Below are positions 16,330 to 25,174 of a DNA stretch of 64,000 nucleotides, piece by piece. Numbering within the stretch: the stretch's first letter is position 1; each line of letters starts with the position of its first letter. The DNA lies in NCBI GenBank assembly GCA_036496605.1, contig DASXKV010000018.1:1-64000 (forward strand). Direction: 5' to 3'. This DNA is from Gemmatimonadaceae bacterium (GTDB taxonomy: Bacteria > Gemmatimonadota > Gemmatimonadetes > Gemmatimonadales > Gemmatimonadaceae). The notes beneath the pieces are model-generated. The model searched no databases. It was not told the DNA's origin and saw only the letters and a program-made list of their open reading frames with translations. The translations under genes and the position numbers were made by a program.

Positions 16330-18627
16330 ATGACGACCATGCGTCCCTTGCGCTGCGCCCTCGTCATCGGTGGGCTCCTCGCGCCGCTGTGCCGTGGATT
16401 CGCGCAGACAACCGCCACGCTTGCCGATCTCCGATGGAGCGCAGCCGAGACGCCAGCGGGTCGCTTCGTAATCGTCGCTGGCGAGCGTGGCTTCGTCGGC
16501 GGTTACAACACGCCCGGGCTCGAAATCTGGACGTATCCGCTGCAGCTCGTTCGCCACTACTGGGTCAGCTTTCGCGTCGAGGGGGAGGGGGAGGGCGACA
16601 CGGCCGACGTCGACGGGCGCGTGGCGGTGAGCACGATCGAGCATACGACCACTGCGGCGACACGAGTGTACACCGCGCCTGGCGTCACGCTGCGCGAGCG
16701 CATCTTCACTCCCGTCGGTCTGCCCGCGGCGATGATCAGCTATTCCGTCGAATCGAGTCGACCGGTCCTCATCACGGTGCACTTCACACCGTCGCTCAAC
16801 CTCATGTGGCCGGGATCCATCGGCGGCCAGGAGATCCACTGGGACTCGACACACTCGGCCTACACGCTCGACGAGCCCTCGCGGCGATTTCGAGGTGCTG
16901 TGGTATCGCGGCAGATCGTCGCCCATGAGCAGATACAGAACAATCGGCGCGATGCGGAGTTCGAGCGGAGTGTCAGCTTTACCGTCCGCGCTGCGCCGGG
17001 AGAGCTGGGGGACGCGACGATCGCGTTTGCCGGTGCGAGCACGCCTGACGAGGCGGCACTCTCGATCGCGAAGAATCTCGCGGGACAGGCGCGAGACTAC
17101 GAGGCGCGTGCGCGACGTCGGTATGCGGCCCTCGACGTCATCGATGTCGAAACGCCCGACACGGCTGTGAACCGCGCTCTTCACTGGGCGCAGGTGACGC
17201 TCGAGCAGGCCTGGGTCTGCAACCCGCAGCTCGGTTGCGGTCTCGTCGCGGGCTACGGCCCGTCGCGCGGCGCGCGGCGGCCGCAGTACGCATGGTTCTT
17301 CGCCGGCGACGGGCTCGTTGCCGTCGACGCCCTCCTCCGCGAAGGCGCCTACGCGCGAGCACGCGATGAGCTCTCGTTCATCATGCGCTATCAGAACAAG
17401 CGCAGCGGTGCGATATGGCACGAGCTGTCACAGAGCGCCGGATTCCTCGATTGGGAGCACGCGTACCCGTACATGTTCGTCCACGTGGACGTGAGTTTCG
17501 ATTTTCTGAACACACTGCGGGATTATGTCGAGACCACGGGAGACGTTGCTTTCGCTAAGCGGCACTGGGCATCGATCCGCGCCGCGTACGGCTACTGTCG
17601 CTCGACGATCCCGCCAGGTCATTCGCTGCCTGAAATCCCTGCCGGTCAGCAAGGGCGAGACGAACAGGATCCGCAGCGCGACGAGCTGTCGCTGTCACTC
17701 GCTTGGGTGACGGCGTCCGAGTCCTTCGCCACTCTCGCGCGCCTAACGGGACACCATGCGCAGGTGGCAGACGCGGAGCGCCAGAGCGGCGTCGCTCGGG
17801 ACGCCATTCGGCCGGCCTACTATGACTCGCATAAGCAGCAGTGGCTGAGCGGACATCTCCGTTCCGGCGCACCGGTCGAGGGCCTCACGGGTGGCCTCAT
17901 CGCCTTGTTGCACCAGGGGCTGCTCGGCGAGCCAGAGCAGCGCGCACTGCTCGACGCGCTCGCCGCGCCGCATTACCGCGCGCCGTGGGGGATTCGGAGC
18001 ACGCCTAACGACTCGCCGCTCTACGAGCCGGATGCCTACGCGCGGGGAAGCGTGTGGGCGATCGGCACGGCTGACGCCATCACCGCTTTCTACGAGGCCG
18101 GCCGGTCGGCAACGGCGACGGCGCTCTGGCGCGATCTCGTCCCCTGGTTCGGCCTCGACTCACCGGGCCACATGCACGAAGTCCTCAACGGCGACGCATT
18201 CGTGCCCGAGCGCGAGTCGGTGCCGGATCAGACCTGGTCGTCGGCAGCGTTCCTCTCGAGCGGGGTGCGTGGGATGTTGGGACTTCAGGTCGACGCCTCG
18301 AAGCGGCTGCTCCGATTCACGCCGCGCATACCACCGGCGTGGGACACCCTTCGTGTGCGTCACATCGAGCTCGGCGGCGCGGAAGTCAATCTCGCGCTGC
18401 GGCTCTCGCCTGACCGGGCGGAGCTTGAGATTGAAAACGCGGGACCGGCGATGATGCTCACCTTCCGTCCGCCTTTGCCGAGCGGCGTCAACGTGAGCTC
18501 CATGGTGCTGAGCACTGGCGCTCGGCTGACAAGTGCCGCGAACGGCGCCGTGACTGACGAGATCCACGTGATCTGTCCGGCGCATCGCACCAGCCGGATA
18601 ACATTGCAGCTCGCGTCGCAGCGTTAG
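16330..18627 (+). CDS. Secreted six-hairpin glycosidase (amylo-alpha-1,6-glucosidase/GH-like)
   Basis: 765 residues. A signal peptide (CALVIGGLLAPLCRGFAQ) is followed by an N-terminal beta-sandwich (residues about 25-260) and an (alpha/alpha)6 barrel (about 270-680). The barrel shows RRPQYAWFFAGDGLVAVDAL, an acid-rich WFFAGD pattern as in GH15/GH63-type and debranching-like enzymes, then YVETTGDVAFAKRHW, DELSLSLAWVTASESFATLA and GSVWAIGTADAITAFYE. The C-terminus returns to a beta domain (RLLRFTPRIPPAWDTLRV). Likely acid/base residues are the Asp of FAGD and the Glu of GHMHEVLNGD or VPERES. The substrate is a glycan I cannot specify. The TAG stop lies inside a CGTTAGGC motif. Confidence 0.8.
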   Translation: MTTMRPLRCALVIGGLLAPLCRGFAQTTATLADLRWSAAETPAGRFVIVAGERGFVGGYNTPGLEIWTYPLQLVRHYWVSFRVEGEGEGDTADVDGRVAVSTIEHTTTAATRVYTAPGVTLRERIFTPVGLPAAMISYSVESSRPVLITVHFTPSLNLMWPGSIGGQEIHWDSTHSAYTLDEPSRRFRGAVVSRQIVAHEQIQNNRRDAEFERSVSFTVRAAPGELGDATIAFAGASTPDEAALSIAKNLAGQARDYEARARRRYAALDVIDVETPDTAVNRALHWAQVTLEQAWVCNPQLGCGLVAGYGPSRGARRPQYAWFFAGDGLVAVDALLREGAYARARDELSFIMRYQNKRSGAIWHELSQSAGFLDWEHAYPYMFVHVDVSFDFLNTLRDYVETTGDVAFAKRHWASIRAAYGYCRSTIPPGHSLPEIPAGQQGRDEQDPQRDELSLSLAWVTASESFATLARLTGHHAQVADAERQSGVARDAIRPAYYDSHKQQWLSGHLRSGAPVEGLTGGLIALLHQGLLGEPEQRALLDALAAPHYRAPWGIRSTPNDSPLYEPDAYARGSVWAIGTADAITAFYEAGRSATATALWRDLVPWFGLDSPGHMHEVLNGDAFVPERESVPDQTWSSAAFLSSGVRGMLGLQVDASKRLLRFTPRIPPAWDTLRVRHIELGGAEVNLALRLSPDRAELEIENAGPAMMLTFRPPLPSGVNVSSMVLSTGARLTSAANGAVTDEIHVICPAHRTSRITLQLASQR

Positions 18628-18652
18628 GCAGCGCCGAATTTCTCCGAGTGTC

Positions 18653-19534
18653 CTAGGGCGCCGAGGGTGACGGAGAGCTCGCGACGTCGACGTCGACCGT
18701 CGCGCTCTGTCCACCCCACGTCTGCGACACGTCGAACATGCCCTGCCACACCGAGGCGTACGAGAGGCCGACATCGGTCGGTACGGTCGTTAGGCTGAAC
18801 CCCACCGAGCTCGCGATCCAGAAGGGTGGCGCGTCGTGCCGGCCGGCGGCGACGTAGGCCGCCATCGTCGCCGAGTGCACGGCGTCGGCGTTCGACTTCG
18901 CGCAATAGATCGCCGGTCGAAATCGGCCGTCGGCGAGCACGCCAGCGATCCACGCCGACATGTACGTGACGAGCGCTTGCGACACGCTCGTCACGTACTC
19001 GACGTCGAGAAAGATCGCGCCCCCAGGTGGGACGCCGTCGGCTGCTGCCTTGGCGACCGCGTCGTCTGCTTCAGCTGTCCCTTGCGTGGCGCTCAAGAGT
19101 GAAGCGGAACAGGTGGCTGCGGCCGACAACGAGCTTTGCACAGATCGATCGAACTCGGGACTCGCCGTCGCACGGCGGGAGAGCGCAATGATGTCGGGAA
19201 TCTGCGACCAATCCTGTTGGCCGACGTACAGCACCGCCGTTCCCCAGCCGAGCGCGGCCACTTTGTGGTACTGTCCCACCCATGTCGTATCACGATGACA
19301 GGGCGCGGCGAGATAATACCCGACCCAGTGATAGGGCGACGTCGGGAATCGCCACGCGGTGAGCGCGGCGTCGCCGGGATAGACGCCGATGTCGAAGCCC
19401 GGATACGCAACGGGCGTTGGATTCGGTTGCCCTCCTGGCGCGGTCGCGCGGTGACCTTCGCAGCCGACCGTGATCGCGACGACTATCGCGGCTGTGCTCC
19501 GGCGAACTGTGCTGATCCGATTCGACGACTTCAT
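18653..19534 (-). CDS. DUF1906 (Rv2525c-like glycoside hydrolase-like) lipoprotein
   Basis: 293 residues with an N-terminal signal (ISTVRRSTAAIVVAITVGCEG) carrying twin arginines and ending in a cysteine that may be lipidated. The domain from about residue 45 has the DUF1906 features: GFDIGVYPGD, YHWVGYYLAAPCHRDTTWVG, GWGTAVLYVGQQ, ADDAVAKAAADGVPPGGAIFLDVEY, and WIAGVLADGRFRPAIYCAK. The family has a TIM-barrel fold related to GH25-like enzymes, exported through Tat in some bacteria. The Asp of GFDIG and the Glu/Asp of FLDVEY are the likely active residues. Together with the neighbouring lipoprotein genes it suggests an envelope role, which is inference. Confidence 0.78.
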   Translation of the reverse strand: MKSSNRISTVRRSTAAIVVAITVGCEGHRATAPGGQPNPTPVAYPGFDIGVYPGDAALTAWRFPTSPYHWVGYYLAAPCHRDTTWVGQYHKVAALGWGTAVLYVGQQDWSQIPDIIALSRRATASPEFDRSVQSSLSAAATCSASLLSATQGTAEADDAVAKAAADGVPPGGAIFLDVEYVTSVSQALVTYMSAWIAGVLADGRFRPAIYCAKSNADAVHSATMAAYVAAGRHDAPPFWIASSVGFSLTTVPTDVGLSYASVWQGMFDVSQTWGGQSATVDVDVASSPSPSAP

Positions 19535-19547
19535 GAACTACACGTTA

Positions 19548-19943
19548 TCACGTCGGTATGCTGACCTGCACCGTGCCCTGTTTACACGTCGGTTCACAGT
19601 CCGGCCCATTCGGCTGCGACGTCGTGTAGACGATTTGATTAAACGTCGTCGTCGAGGATGCGGCGCCGACGATCACGGTCACGGTCGCACGGTCGGCGAT
19701 GAGTCCGTTCAGGAAAACGTCCTGTGAGCAGCGCGTAAGATCGGTGCAATCGAACACATAGGCCGCTTGATCACCCGGGGAGATGCGCACTTCGACCCGA
19801 AACGGCGCCGTTGGCATGGTTGCCAGATGCACCACGAGACCACTGTCACAGCCGATGAGCGTGCAGGTGTGCTCGCCCGAAATAGCAGTGCACGAGGCGA
19901 GACCAATGAACCAGAGCTTCGAGATCGATCGGCATCCCACCAT
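19548..19943 (-). CDS. Small uncharacterised lipoprotein
   Basis: 131 residues from the ATG at 19943, preceded by GGAGGG at good spacing. The lipobox is LASC in KLWFIGLASCTAIS. The mature part has six cysteines (CTLIGC, VFDCTDLTRC, PDCEPTC), suggesting disulfides in the periplasm, and ends with a beta-strand VQVSIPT. No family recognised. It lies 13 bases upstream of the DUF1906 gene stop region's partner: both genes are on the minus strand, and this one precedes the DUF1906 gene start region by 13 bases, so co-transcription is likely. Confidence 0.62.
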   Translation of the reverse strand: MVGCRSISKLWFIGLASCTAISGEHTCTLIGCDSGLVVHLATMPTAPFRVEVRISPGDQAAYVFDCTDLTRCSQDVFLNGLIADRATVTVIVGAASSTTTFNQIVYTTSQPNGPDCEPTCKQGTVQVSIPT

Positions 19944-19985
19944 TGATCCCTCCACGGTGCGTCAGAGCGAATCTCGTTGCAACTT

Positions 19986-21407
19986 CTATGCGTTAGGCGC
20001 GCTCGCCAACCGTTTGACGAGCTCGTACAGAAACGTCTGCCCTTCGTAGAACGACTGCACCTTGAGCCGCTCGTCACGTCCGTGAAAGCGAATGTCGTCG
20101 CGATCGTAGAAGAGCCCCTGCACGCCGTACGTCGGAATGCCCGCGGCACGCAGGTACGCGCCGTCGGTCGCGCCCATCACCATCATCGGCACCGAGGCCA
20201 CGCCAGGCCACAGCTCCGTTGTCACTGTGTTCACGGTGTTCAGCAAATCCTCACGCATCGGCGAGGGTGGCGCGCCGCGCGGCGCACCGCTGACGATCAC
20301 GTTCACCGCCGTGTCGGCGATCACGCGTCGCAGCGTCTCCGTCACGTAATCGACGCTGTCCTCGGGCAGCACGCGACAGTTGACGTTGGCCGCCGCGAGC
20401 TGGGGAAGCGCATTCAGCGCGTGGCCACCTTCTAGCATCGTGGCGACGCAGGTAGTGCGCAGCGTCGCGTTCCAGGGCGTCGACGCTTGCGCCAGGCGCG
20501 TCATCGCCGCGGTGTCGCCATTGGCCACCGCCGCAAGGTCGGCACTCACCGGTCCTTTCTCGATCGACGACATCGCTGTGAAGTACGCGCGCGTGACGTC
20601 GTTGGTCTTGAGCGGGAATCCGAATCGCGAGAGACGATCGAGCGCGCCGGCCAGGTGGTAGATCGCGTTGTCAGAAACAGGCAGCGAGCTGTGGCCACCC
20701 TTGTTGCGGACCTCGAGCCGATAGTTGACGACGTACTTCTCGCTCACCTGCACGTCGTTCGAGAGCTTGGTGCCGTTCACGGATTCACCCCAGCCACCCT
20801 CGTTGAGCGCATACTCGGCGTCGATGAGCGAACGCTTATTCTTGAGCAGCCACTCAACACCGTTGTACGGGCCGCCGCCTTCTTCATCGGCCGTCAACGC
20901 GACGATGATGTCGCGATCGGGCTTGAACCCCTCGCGCTTGTAGCGAATCAGATTCGCGATCCAGATCGCGGCTTGCGCCTTGTCGTCGCCCGTGCCTCGG
21001 CCGTAGAAGAAGCCGTCCTTCTCGTTGAGCAGGAATGGATCCATGCTCCAGTCCTCGCGCTTCGCTTCCACGACGTCGGTGTGCGCGAGGAGGAGAATCG
21101 GACGCTGACGACCGGTGCCTCGATAGCGAACGACGAGGTTCGCCTTGTTCGGGTTCGCCCCTCCGACGTAGATGTCGCGATCGGAGAAGCCAGCCGCCTT
21201 GAGGCGACGCGCTGCCGCCTGCGCGACCGGCGTCGTCGCGCCGGTCGTGAAGCCCGACTTGATCTCGATCATCTCCTTGTAGATCGCGCGTGCGAGCTGC
21301 CGGTCCTGCTCGGCGGGCATCGCGCGTGACGCCGACGATTGCTGCGCCTGCGCGACGGGCGCGAGGAGAAAGCAAATGAACGATGCCGATCGTGCGAGTC
21401 GGTTCAT
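19986..21407 (-). CDS. M20 family metallopeptidase
   Basis: 473 residues from the ATG at 21407, starting a signal peptide (ARSASFICFLLAPVAQAQQ). The metal-binding motifs of M20/M28 carboxypeptidases are present: LLAHTDVVE (His and Asp), GRGTGDDKAQAA (bridging Asp), LTADEEGGG (Glu base and ligand), and DDIRFHGRDERL (last His). The dimerisation lid between about residues 240 and 350 is intact (NKGGHSSLPV). These enzymes remove residues from peptides or acylated amino acids. The signal peptide puts it in the periplasm. The last codons Pro-Asn lie within a CGTTAGGC copy. Confidence 0.92.
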   Translation of the reverse strand: MNRLARSASFICFLLAPVAQAQQSSASRAMPAEQDRQLARAIYKEMIEIKSGFTTGATTPVAQAAARRLKAAGFSDRDIYVGGANPNKANLVVRYRGTGRQRPILLLAHTDVVEAKREDWSMDPFLLNEKDGFFYGRGTGDDKAQAAIWIANLIRYKREGFKPDRDIIVALTADEEGGGPYNGVEWLLKNKRSLIDAEYALNEGGWGESVNGTKLSNDVQVSEKYVVNYRLEVRNKGGHSSLPVSDNAIYHLAGALDRLSRFGFPLKTNDVTRAYFTAMSSIEKGPVSADLAAVANGDTAAMTRLAQASTPWNATLRTTCVATMLEGGHALNALPQLAAANVNCRVLPEDSVDYVTETLRRVIADTAVNVIVSGAPRGAPPSPMREDLLNTVNTVTTELWPGVASVPMMVMGATDGAYLRAAGIPTYGVQGLFYDRDDIRFHGRDERLKVQSFYEGQTFLYELVKRLASAPNA

Positions 21408-21543
21408 GGGAGTATTAGTGCTTGTCGAATGGCCAAGGTGCCGACAGTGCCGCGCGCGGACCACGCAGGAAGGCTCGCGCGGCACCAGTCGTCCAGACGC
21501 TTGGGATACGACCCGGCGTCGAAGTCCGCAAGGCCGGCGATCG

Positions 21544-22098
21544 TCACTGCATCGCCCGCCACTCGGGTTCGAGAATCGCATACAGAGCGACGCTCTCGAA
21601 TTGGCCCCATCGGATGTACGCGTCGCGATGAACGCCCTCGAGCTTCATGCCGACCTTCTGGAGGACGCGACCGGATGCCGGATTACGAAGGAAATGCCTC
21701 GCCTGAAGGCGGTGCAGGCCGAGTTCAGTGAATGCATATGCGACGAGCGCGCGGGCTGCCTCTGTCGCATAGCCCTTACCCCACTGCTCTTTGCCGATCC
21801 AGTATCCGATCTCCCCGTGCCGATAGTGTTCCTCGACGTGGACACTGATGGCGCCCACAAGATTCCGCGAACCGGTGCGCTGGCAGATCGCGAGCGCGAG
21901 CTGTCCGGCTTGGTTCCAGGCATCGGCGTGCGTCCCGATCCACGATGCGCCGCCACCAGCAGGATAGGGATGCGGGATCGACAGTGTCGTGTCGGCGACT
22001 TCGCGCACGCCCGCGAGCTGTTCGACGACGGGACCATCGTCGAGCGTGAATGCTCGGAGGACGAGACGCTCACTCGTCAGTCGGGGGATCTCGGGCAT
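21544..22098 (-). CDS. GNAT N-acetyltransferase, RimJ/RimL-type
   Basis: 184 residues beginning with the classic IPRLTSERLVLRAFTLDD. The acetyl-CoA pyrophosphate-binding loop is EQWGKGYATEAARAL, preceded by GEIGYWIGK and followed by LGLHRLQARHFLRNPASGRV and LQKVGMKLEGVHRD. This is the standard arrangement of ribosomal-protein alanine acetyltransferase-like GNATs (RimJ, RimL). Its target is not deducible. It stands alone between the M20 gene and the YjdF-like gene. The 136 bases between it and the M20 gene hold no recognised signal. Confidence 0.9.
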   Translation of the reverse strand: MPEIPRLTSERLVLRAFTLDDGPVVEQLAGVREVADTTLSIPHPYPAGGGASWIGTHADAWNQAGQLALAICQRTGSRNLVGAISVHVEEHYRHGEIGYWIGKEQWGKGYATEAARALVAYAFTELGLHRLQARHFLRNPASGRVLQKVGMKLEGVHRDAYIRWGQFESVALYAILEPEWRAMQ

Positions 22099-22146
22099 TC
22101 GTATCCTTACCGACCGCCTAGCATTTCGCGCAAGACTCAGTGGGCG

Positions 22147-22686
22147 TTAGGCATCGATGCGTTGCGGTCGTGGCCTTCGCACGACGAGAAAGAGGACTAC
22201 CGTCGCGATGGCGCCGAGGGTGTCCATGAGCATGTCCTTCTGCGTGTCCCAGACGTCGCCCTGACTGCCGAGGAAGTTCGCGCCCGCGGCAGCATTCCCG
22301 CCGTACGCCGCGTATAGCCACTCGATCAGCTCGTACGACATCGCGACGAAGCCGATCGCGAATATGGCAAAGAGACACGCGAGCGTTCGGCTCATCGCGT
22401 TGCGGCTGAGCAGGTATTCGAGAATGCCGAACGCAAAGAACCCGACCGAGAAATGGCCGACGCGGTCGAACATGTTGCGCTGAAATCCGAACGCGCGATC
22501 GAACCAGTCGAACGGCACGCGCTCGAACGTGTAGTGGCCGCCCACCGTGTGCCAGTACGGAAGGAACGCCATGAGCAGATAGGCAAGGGGAGAGAACCGA
22601 ATCCCGCGCGCATACATAACGACGAGCGAGCCGCGAGACGGCAGCGACGAGTTTCGAGATCGAGCTTCAGATACGAGATTGCTCAC
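22147..22686 (-). CDS. YjdF-like (DUF2238) membrane protein, N-terminus short
   Basis: 179 residues. The recognisable part starts at about residue 32: FSPLAYLLMAFLPYWHTVGG, YTFERVPFDW, FDRVGHFSVGFFAFG, SYELIEWLYA, GDVWDTQKDM, DTLGA, all characteristic of the DUF2238/YjdF family of inner-membrane proteins of unknown role. Family members usually have one or two extra membrane helices before this block; here the 30 residues in front are polar and serine-rich, so the 5' end may be truncated or the true start may be the internal ATG near GSLVVMYARG. The stop codon TAA is formed by GCCTAACG. It lies about 180 bases downstream of the HIT gene. Confidence 0.75.
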   Translation of the reverse strand: MSNLVSEARSRNSSLPSRGSLVVMYARGIRFSPLAYLLMAFLPYWHTVGGHYTFERVPFDWFDRAFGFQRNMFDRVGHFSVGFFAFGILEYLLSRNAMSRTLACLFAIFAIGFVAMSYELIEWLYAAYGGNAAAGANFLGSQGDVWDTQKDMLMDTLGAIATVVLFLVVRRPRPQRIDA

Positions 22687-22869
22687 GGCTCGAGCTCAAT
22701 CTCGCACCTCGTTGCTGCCTTCTCGTTGCTCGGAGCTGGGCTCGCTGATGGTGGGTGAGATGCCTGAGTGCCACTTCGAAAAAGCCGGATCTCATTTACT
22801 CATGTCTCGCTTCTGGAGCTCGCCCTCGACGTGCGCGGGGGCGTCGCTTAGCGAACCGGAGCTCCCGGC

Positions 22870-23301
22870 TTATCGTTCGACGAGAGGCGAGAGCGTTGCT
22901 GCGGTCGCGTCCAGCTCGGCGCGCGCCGGACGGCGCGTGTAGTACTCGGGACTGAACCTGAGCCCGAACCCATCGCCGCGGAAGCGCGGAAAGACGTGCA
23001 GGTGCACGTGGAAGATCTCCTGCATTGCCGCCTCGCCGTCGGCGAGAAAGAAGTTCACTCCTTCGCACGGCAGCCCGCTCGCGCGAAGCGCTGCGGCAGC
23101 CGCGTGGCCGACGCGCATCAGGTCGGCGGCGATGCCGCTGTCGTTGTCGGCGAGATAGGCCGCATGACGAACGGGCACGACGAGCAGATGACCGGCGTTG
23201 ACGGGTTGAATGTCCATGAACGCGGCGCACCGCTCGTCACGATACACGAAGCTTCCAGGAAGATCGCCCGCAAGTATGCGGCAAAATATGCAATCGCTCA
23301 T
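22870..23301 (-). CDS. HIT family hydrolase
   Basis: 143 residues. The N-terminal CIFCRILAGDLPGSFVYRDE and DIQPVNAGHLLVVPVRH are typical of the HIT (histidine triad) family, with the Cys pair of zinc-containing members. The catalytic triad motif is HVHLHVFPR near residue 99. HIT proteins cleave nucleotide-phosphoramidates or dinucleoside polyphosphates in the cytoplasm. Length and motifs are complete. The ATG overlaps the TGA of the upstream gene (4 bases), so the two are translationally coupled. Confidence 0.93.
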   Translation of the reverse strand: MSDCIFCRILAGDLPGSFVYRDERCAAFMDIQPVNAGHLLVVPVRHAAYLADNDSGIAADLMRVGHAAAAALRASGLPCEGVNFFLADGEAAMQEIFHVHLHVFPRFRGDGFGLRFSPEYYTRRPARAELDATAATLSPLVER

Positions 23302-23588
23302 GGCCAGCGACGGGCCTGGTTGAGCAGCGCTTCCCAGTCGGCATCGGTCACTTGGTGTAGACGTGGCCCAACCTTCAAGGGCGCCACGTTAATGGCGAGC
23401 GCCGAAACGCGGCGAATCTCTGCGCGCGGAAGTACGCGCAGCTCGCCTGTGCTCGCGCGGAAGGTGAACCCAGTCGGTGGAACGGACACCGTGTCGTTGC
23501 CGTCGCTGGCGTCAGGATGGTTCGCCGGCAAGCTTGGAATAACCATCCAGCTTATGCCGCGACTGTCGACGAAATGGAACGCCATCAT
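23298..23588 (-). CDS. Small uncharacterised protein
   Basis: 96 residues from the ATG at 23588. It is rich in beta-strand-like segments (MAFHFVDSRGISWMVIPSLP, DTVSVPPTGFTFRASTGELR) and ends ADWEALLNQARRW. No cysteine, signal or membrane segment is visible. Its stop overlaps the HIT gene start by 4 bases, so it is real and coupled. The family is not recognised. It is divergent from the amidase gene, with about 70 bases between starts. Confidence 0.62.
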   Translation of the reverse strand: MMAFHFVDSRGISWMVIPSLPANHPDASDGNDTVSVPPTGFTFRASTGELRVLPRAEIRRVSALAINVAPLKVGPRLHQVTDADWEALLNQARRWP

Positions 23589-23656
23589 GTAGCAAGTGGA
23601 AAGCAATCAACGTGCTCGGTCTTCTCACCCTAACGTCCATCGCGCAATTTTAGAAG

Positions 23657-24598
23657 ATGAGATCATTCCGAAATTCGCTCGGACTCTTCGTCGCCATCGC
23701 GTGCGCGATGGTTCACGCTCCGTACGCCGTATCGCAATCGGCGGTACCGCAGCCGAGGATCATTCCGCGCGCGCAGTGGCAGTCGCAGCCGGCACTGGGC
23801 TACGTCGCCGACGCCATCCGCCGCAACGAACCGCCGGGCCGCACGCTCGTCTTTCACGATCTGTCGATCACAGTCCTCGGCACGTCGCCCGACACGAATC
23901 ACGCGACACACGTCGGTAGCGCACGCCTGCAACTTCGGTCCGGCAACTCGCAGGAGGAGCGCGCTGCGCGCGAGGGAGAAGCCTTCAATTGGCACGACTA
24001 CCACGTCGCGATCGTAGCGATCTACGCGAAGGGCGAGCTGGGCGGAGGTCTCGTGGCACTCGAGGTCGCGACCGTCGCCTCACTCCCGTCTGTCGTCGCG
24101 TCATCGCGCGTCGCTGGTGGCGCGGAGATGCGGCTCCGCGTTCCGCAGCGGATCACCAGCATAACGCTGCATCATGAAGGGAGTCCGGGACCACTGCGTC
24201 CCCAGGACGATCCCGTCGCCAAGCTGCGCGGCCTGCAGTCGTGGGGCGCGCGAGATCGGAACTGGTGGGACGTGCCGTACCACTTCCTGATCGATCTCGA
24301 CGGCAAGATCTACGAGGGTCGCGACTGGCACTACATGGGCGAGACCAACACGACGTACGATCCAACCGGGCACCTTCTCATCAGCATCCTTGGCAACTAC
24401 AACCTTCAGGAGCCGACACAGGCGCAGCTCGATGCGATCGCCAATCTCATGGCGTGGGCGGTGAAACGGTTCGACGTGCCGCTCGACAGCATCCGTGGAC
24501 ACTATCAGTATGCGCAGACGAATTGCCCCGGGAAGAATCTCCGGAAATATCTGGAGGACGGAACGTTCCGGAGGATGGTGAAAGCACGGCTCGAGTAG
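23657..24598 (+). CDS. Secreted N-acetylmuramoyl-L-alanine amidase (amidase_2/PGRP fold)
   Basis: 313 residues. A signal peptide (SLGLFVAIACAMVHAPYAVSQ) is followed by an unusual N-terminal domain of about 130 residues (FHDLSITVLGTS, FNWHDYHVAIVAIYAKGE). The amidase domain begins near residue 160: ITSITLHHEG, WWDVPYHFLIDLDGKIYEGR, LISILGNYN and IRGHYQYAQTNCPGKN. The zinc ligands are His of LHHEG, His of RGHYQ and Cys of TNCPG, as in T7 lysozyme and PGRP enzymes. It should cleave the bond between MurNAc and L-Ala in peptidoglycan. The N-terminal part may bind the wall or regulate the enzyme. Confidence 0.9.
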   Translation: MRSFRNSLGLFVAIACAMVHAPYAVSQSAVPQPRIIPRAQWQSQPALGYVADAIRRNEPPGRTLVFHDLSITVLGTSPDTNHATHVGSARLQLRSGNSQEERAAREGEAFNWHDYHVAIVAIYAKGELGGGLVALEVATVASLPSVVASSRVAGGAEMRLRVPQRITSITLHHEGSPGPLRPQDDPVAKLRGLQSWGARDRNWWDVPYHFLIDLDGKIYEGRDWHYMGETNTTYDPTGHLLISILGNYNLQEPTQAQLDAIANLMAWAVKRFDVPLDSIRGHYQYAQTNCPGKNLRKYLEDGTFRRMVKARLE

Positions 24599-24616
24599 AG
24601 CGAACCGCGCCCCGTC

Positions 24617-24748
24617 TAGTCGGATCTGAGCGCCGAGATCGGATCGATGCGCGCCGCGCGGAATGCGGGCCGCACGCAGGTCACCGGCGGCGAAGGCGAG
24701 CCAGACGACCGCGTGCGCAGCGTAGATGCGGAGGTCGAAGCGTCCCAT
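24617..24748 (-). pseudogene. Relic of an ADOP permease C-terminus
   Basis: On the minus strand, 24679-24617 is identical over 63 bp to the last 63 bases region of the ADOP gene at 27925-27987. It would encode VRPAFRAARIDPISALRSD then stop. The bases before it (24748-24680) read WLAFAAGDLRAA in another frame, resembling the last membrane helix of an ADOP, so the copy is short and out of frame. It is a dead remnant of a fifth ADOP or a partial duplication. Confidence 0.7.
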
Positions 24749-25174
24749 GCGCGAGAGGGCGTCCTACCTTACGCCTGAAGTCAGCCGTAAGCGAATTGAG
24801 CAGATTGGTAACCTGCTAACCGGTCGCGGCATCCGCGAGGCTGGGCCCGGCGGCGACGACTGGATCTGAGTTTGGGCGCTCGTCGTCATTGGGACGAGGA
24901 ATGCGAACGCGGCGCGCGAGAGAAGGCGTAACATGATCAGGAAGCAGCCTCGCCGAACGTACGCCAACAATACCGCGCGCGGTTGGGCGTTGCACGACTG
25001 GTGCCCGCCAGGGCGCGGAGGAGAGTGCCGTCACGTTGATCGTTCGCCGTTCGACTGATGCTCATCACCGAGGACACTGCTGAGCGTGGACACCGGCGCG
25101 CTCGAGGCCTCGCGGGCGGGTAAGTGATAAACCTCCTCGTTCCTACGAGTCGTTAGGCTTCGCGGCCGAAGGAC
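24749..25174. other. Gene-poor stretch, no supported gene
   Basis: The only suggestive feature is a minus-strand string near 24764-24936 that starts like a signal peptide (LRLLSRAAFAFLVPMTTSAQ) and ends after about 55 residues. It has no following domain and may be a truncated secreted-protein gene. One CGTTAGGC copy lies at 25151-25158, between it and the frameshifted barrel gene. No hairpin with a T-run was seen. Confidence 0.4.

Noticed and set aside
15793-17421. Long minus-strand frame of 542 codons
   Set aside because: Its first 400 codons are antisense to the glycosidase gene and have an unlikely composition; only the last 146 codons have a lipobox and a ribosome-binding site.
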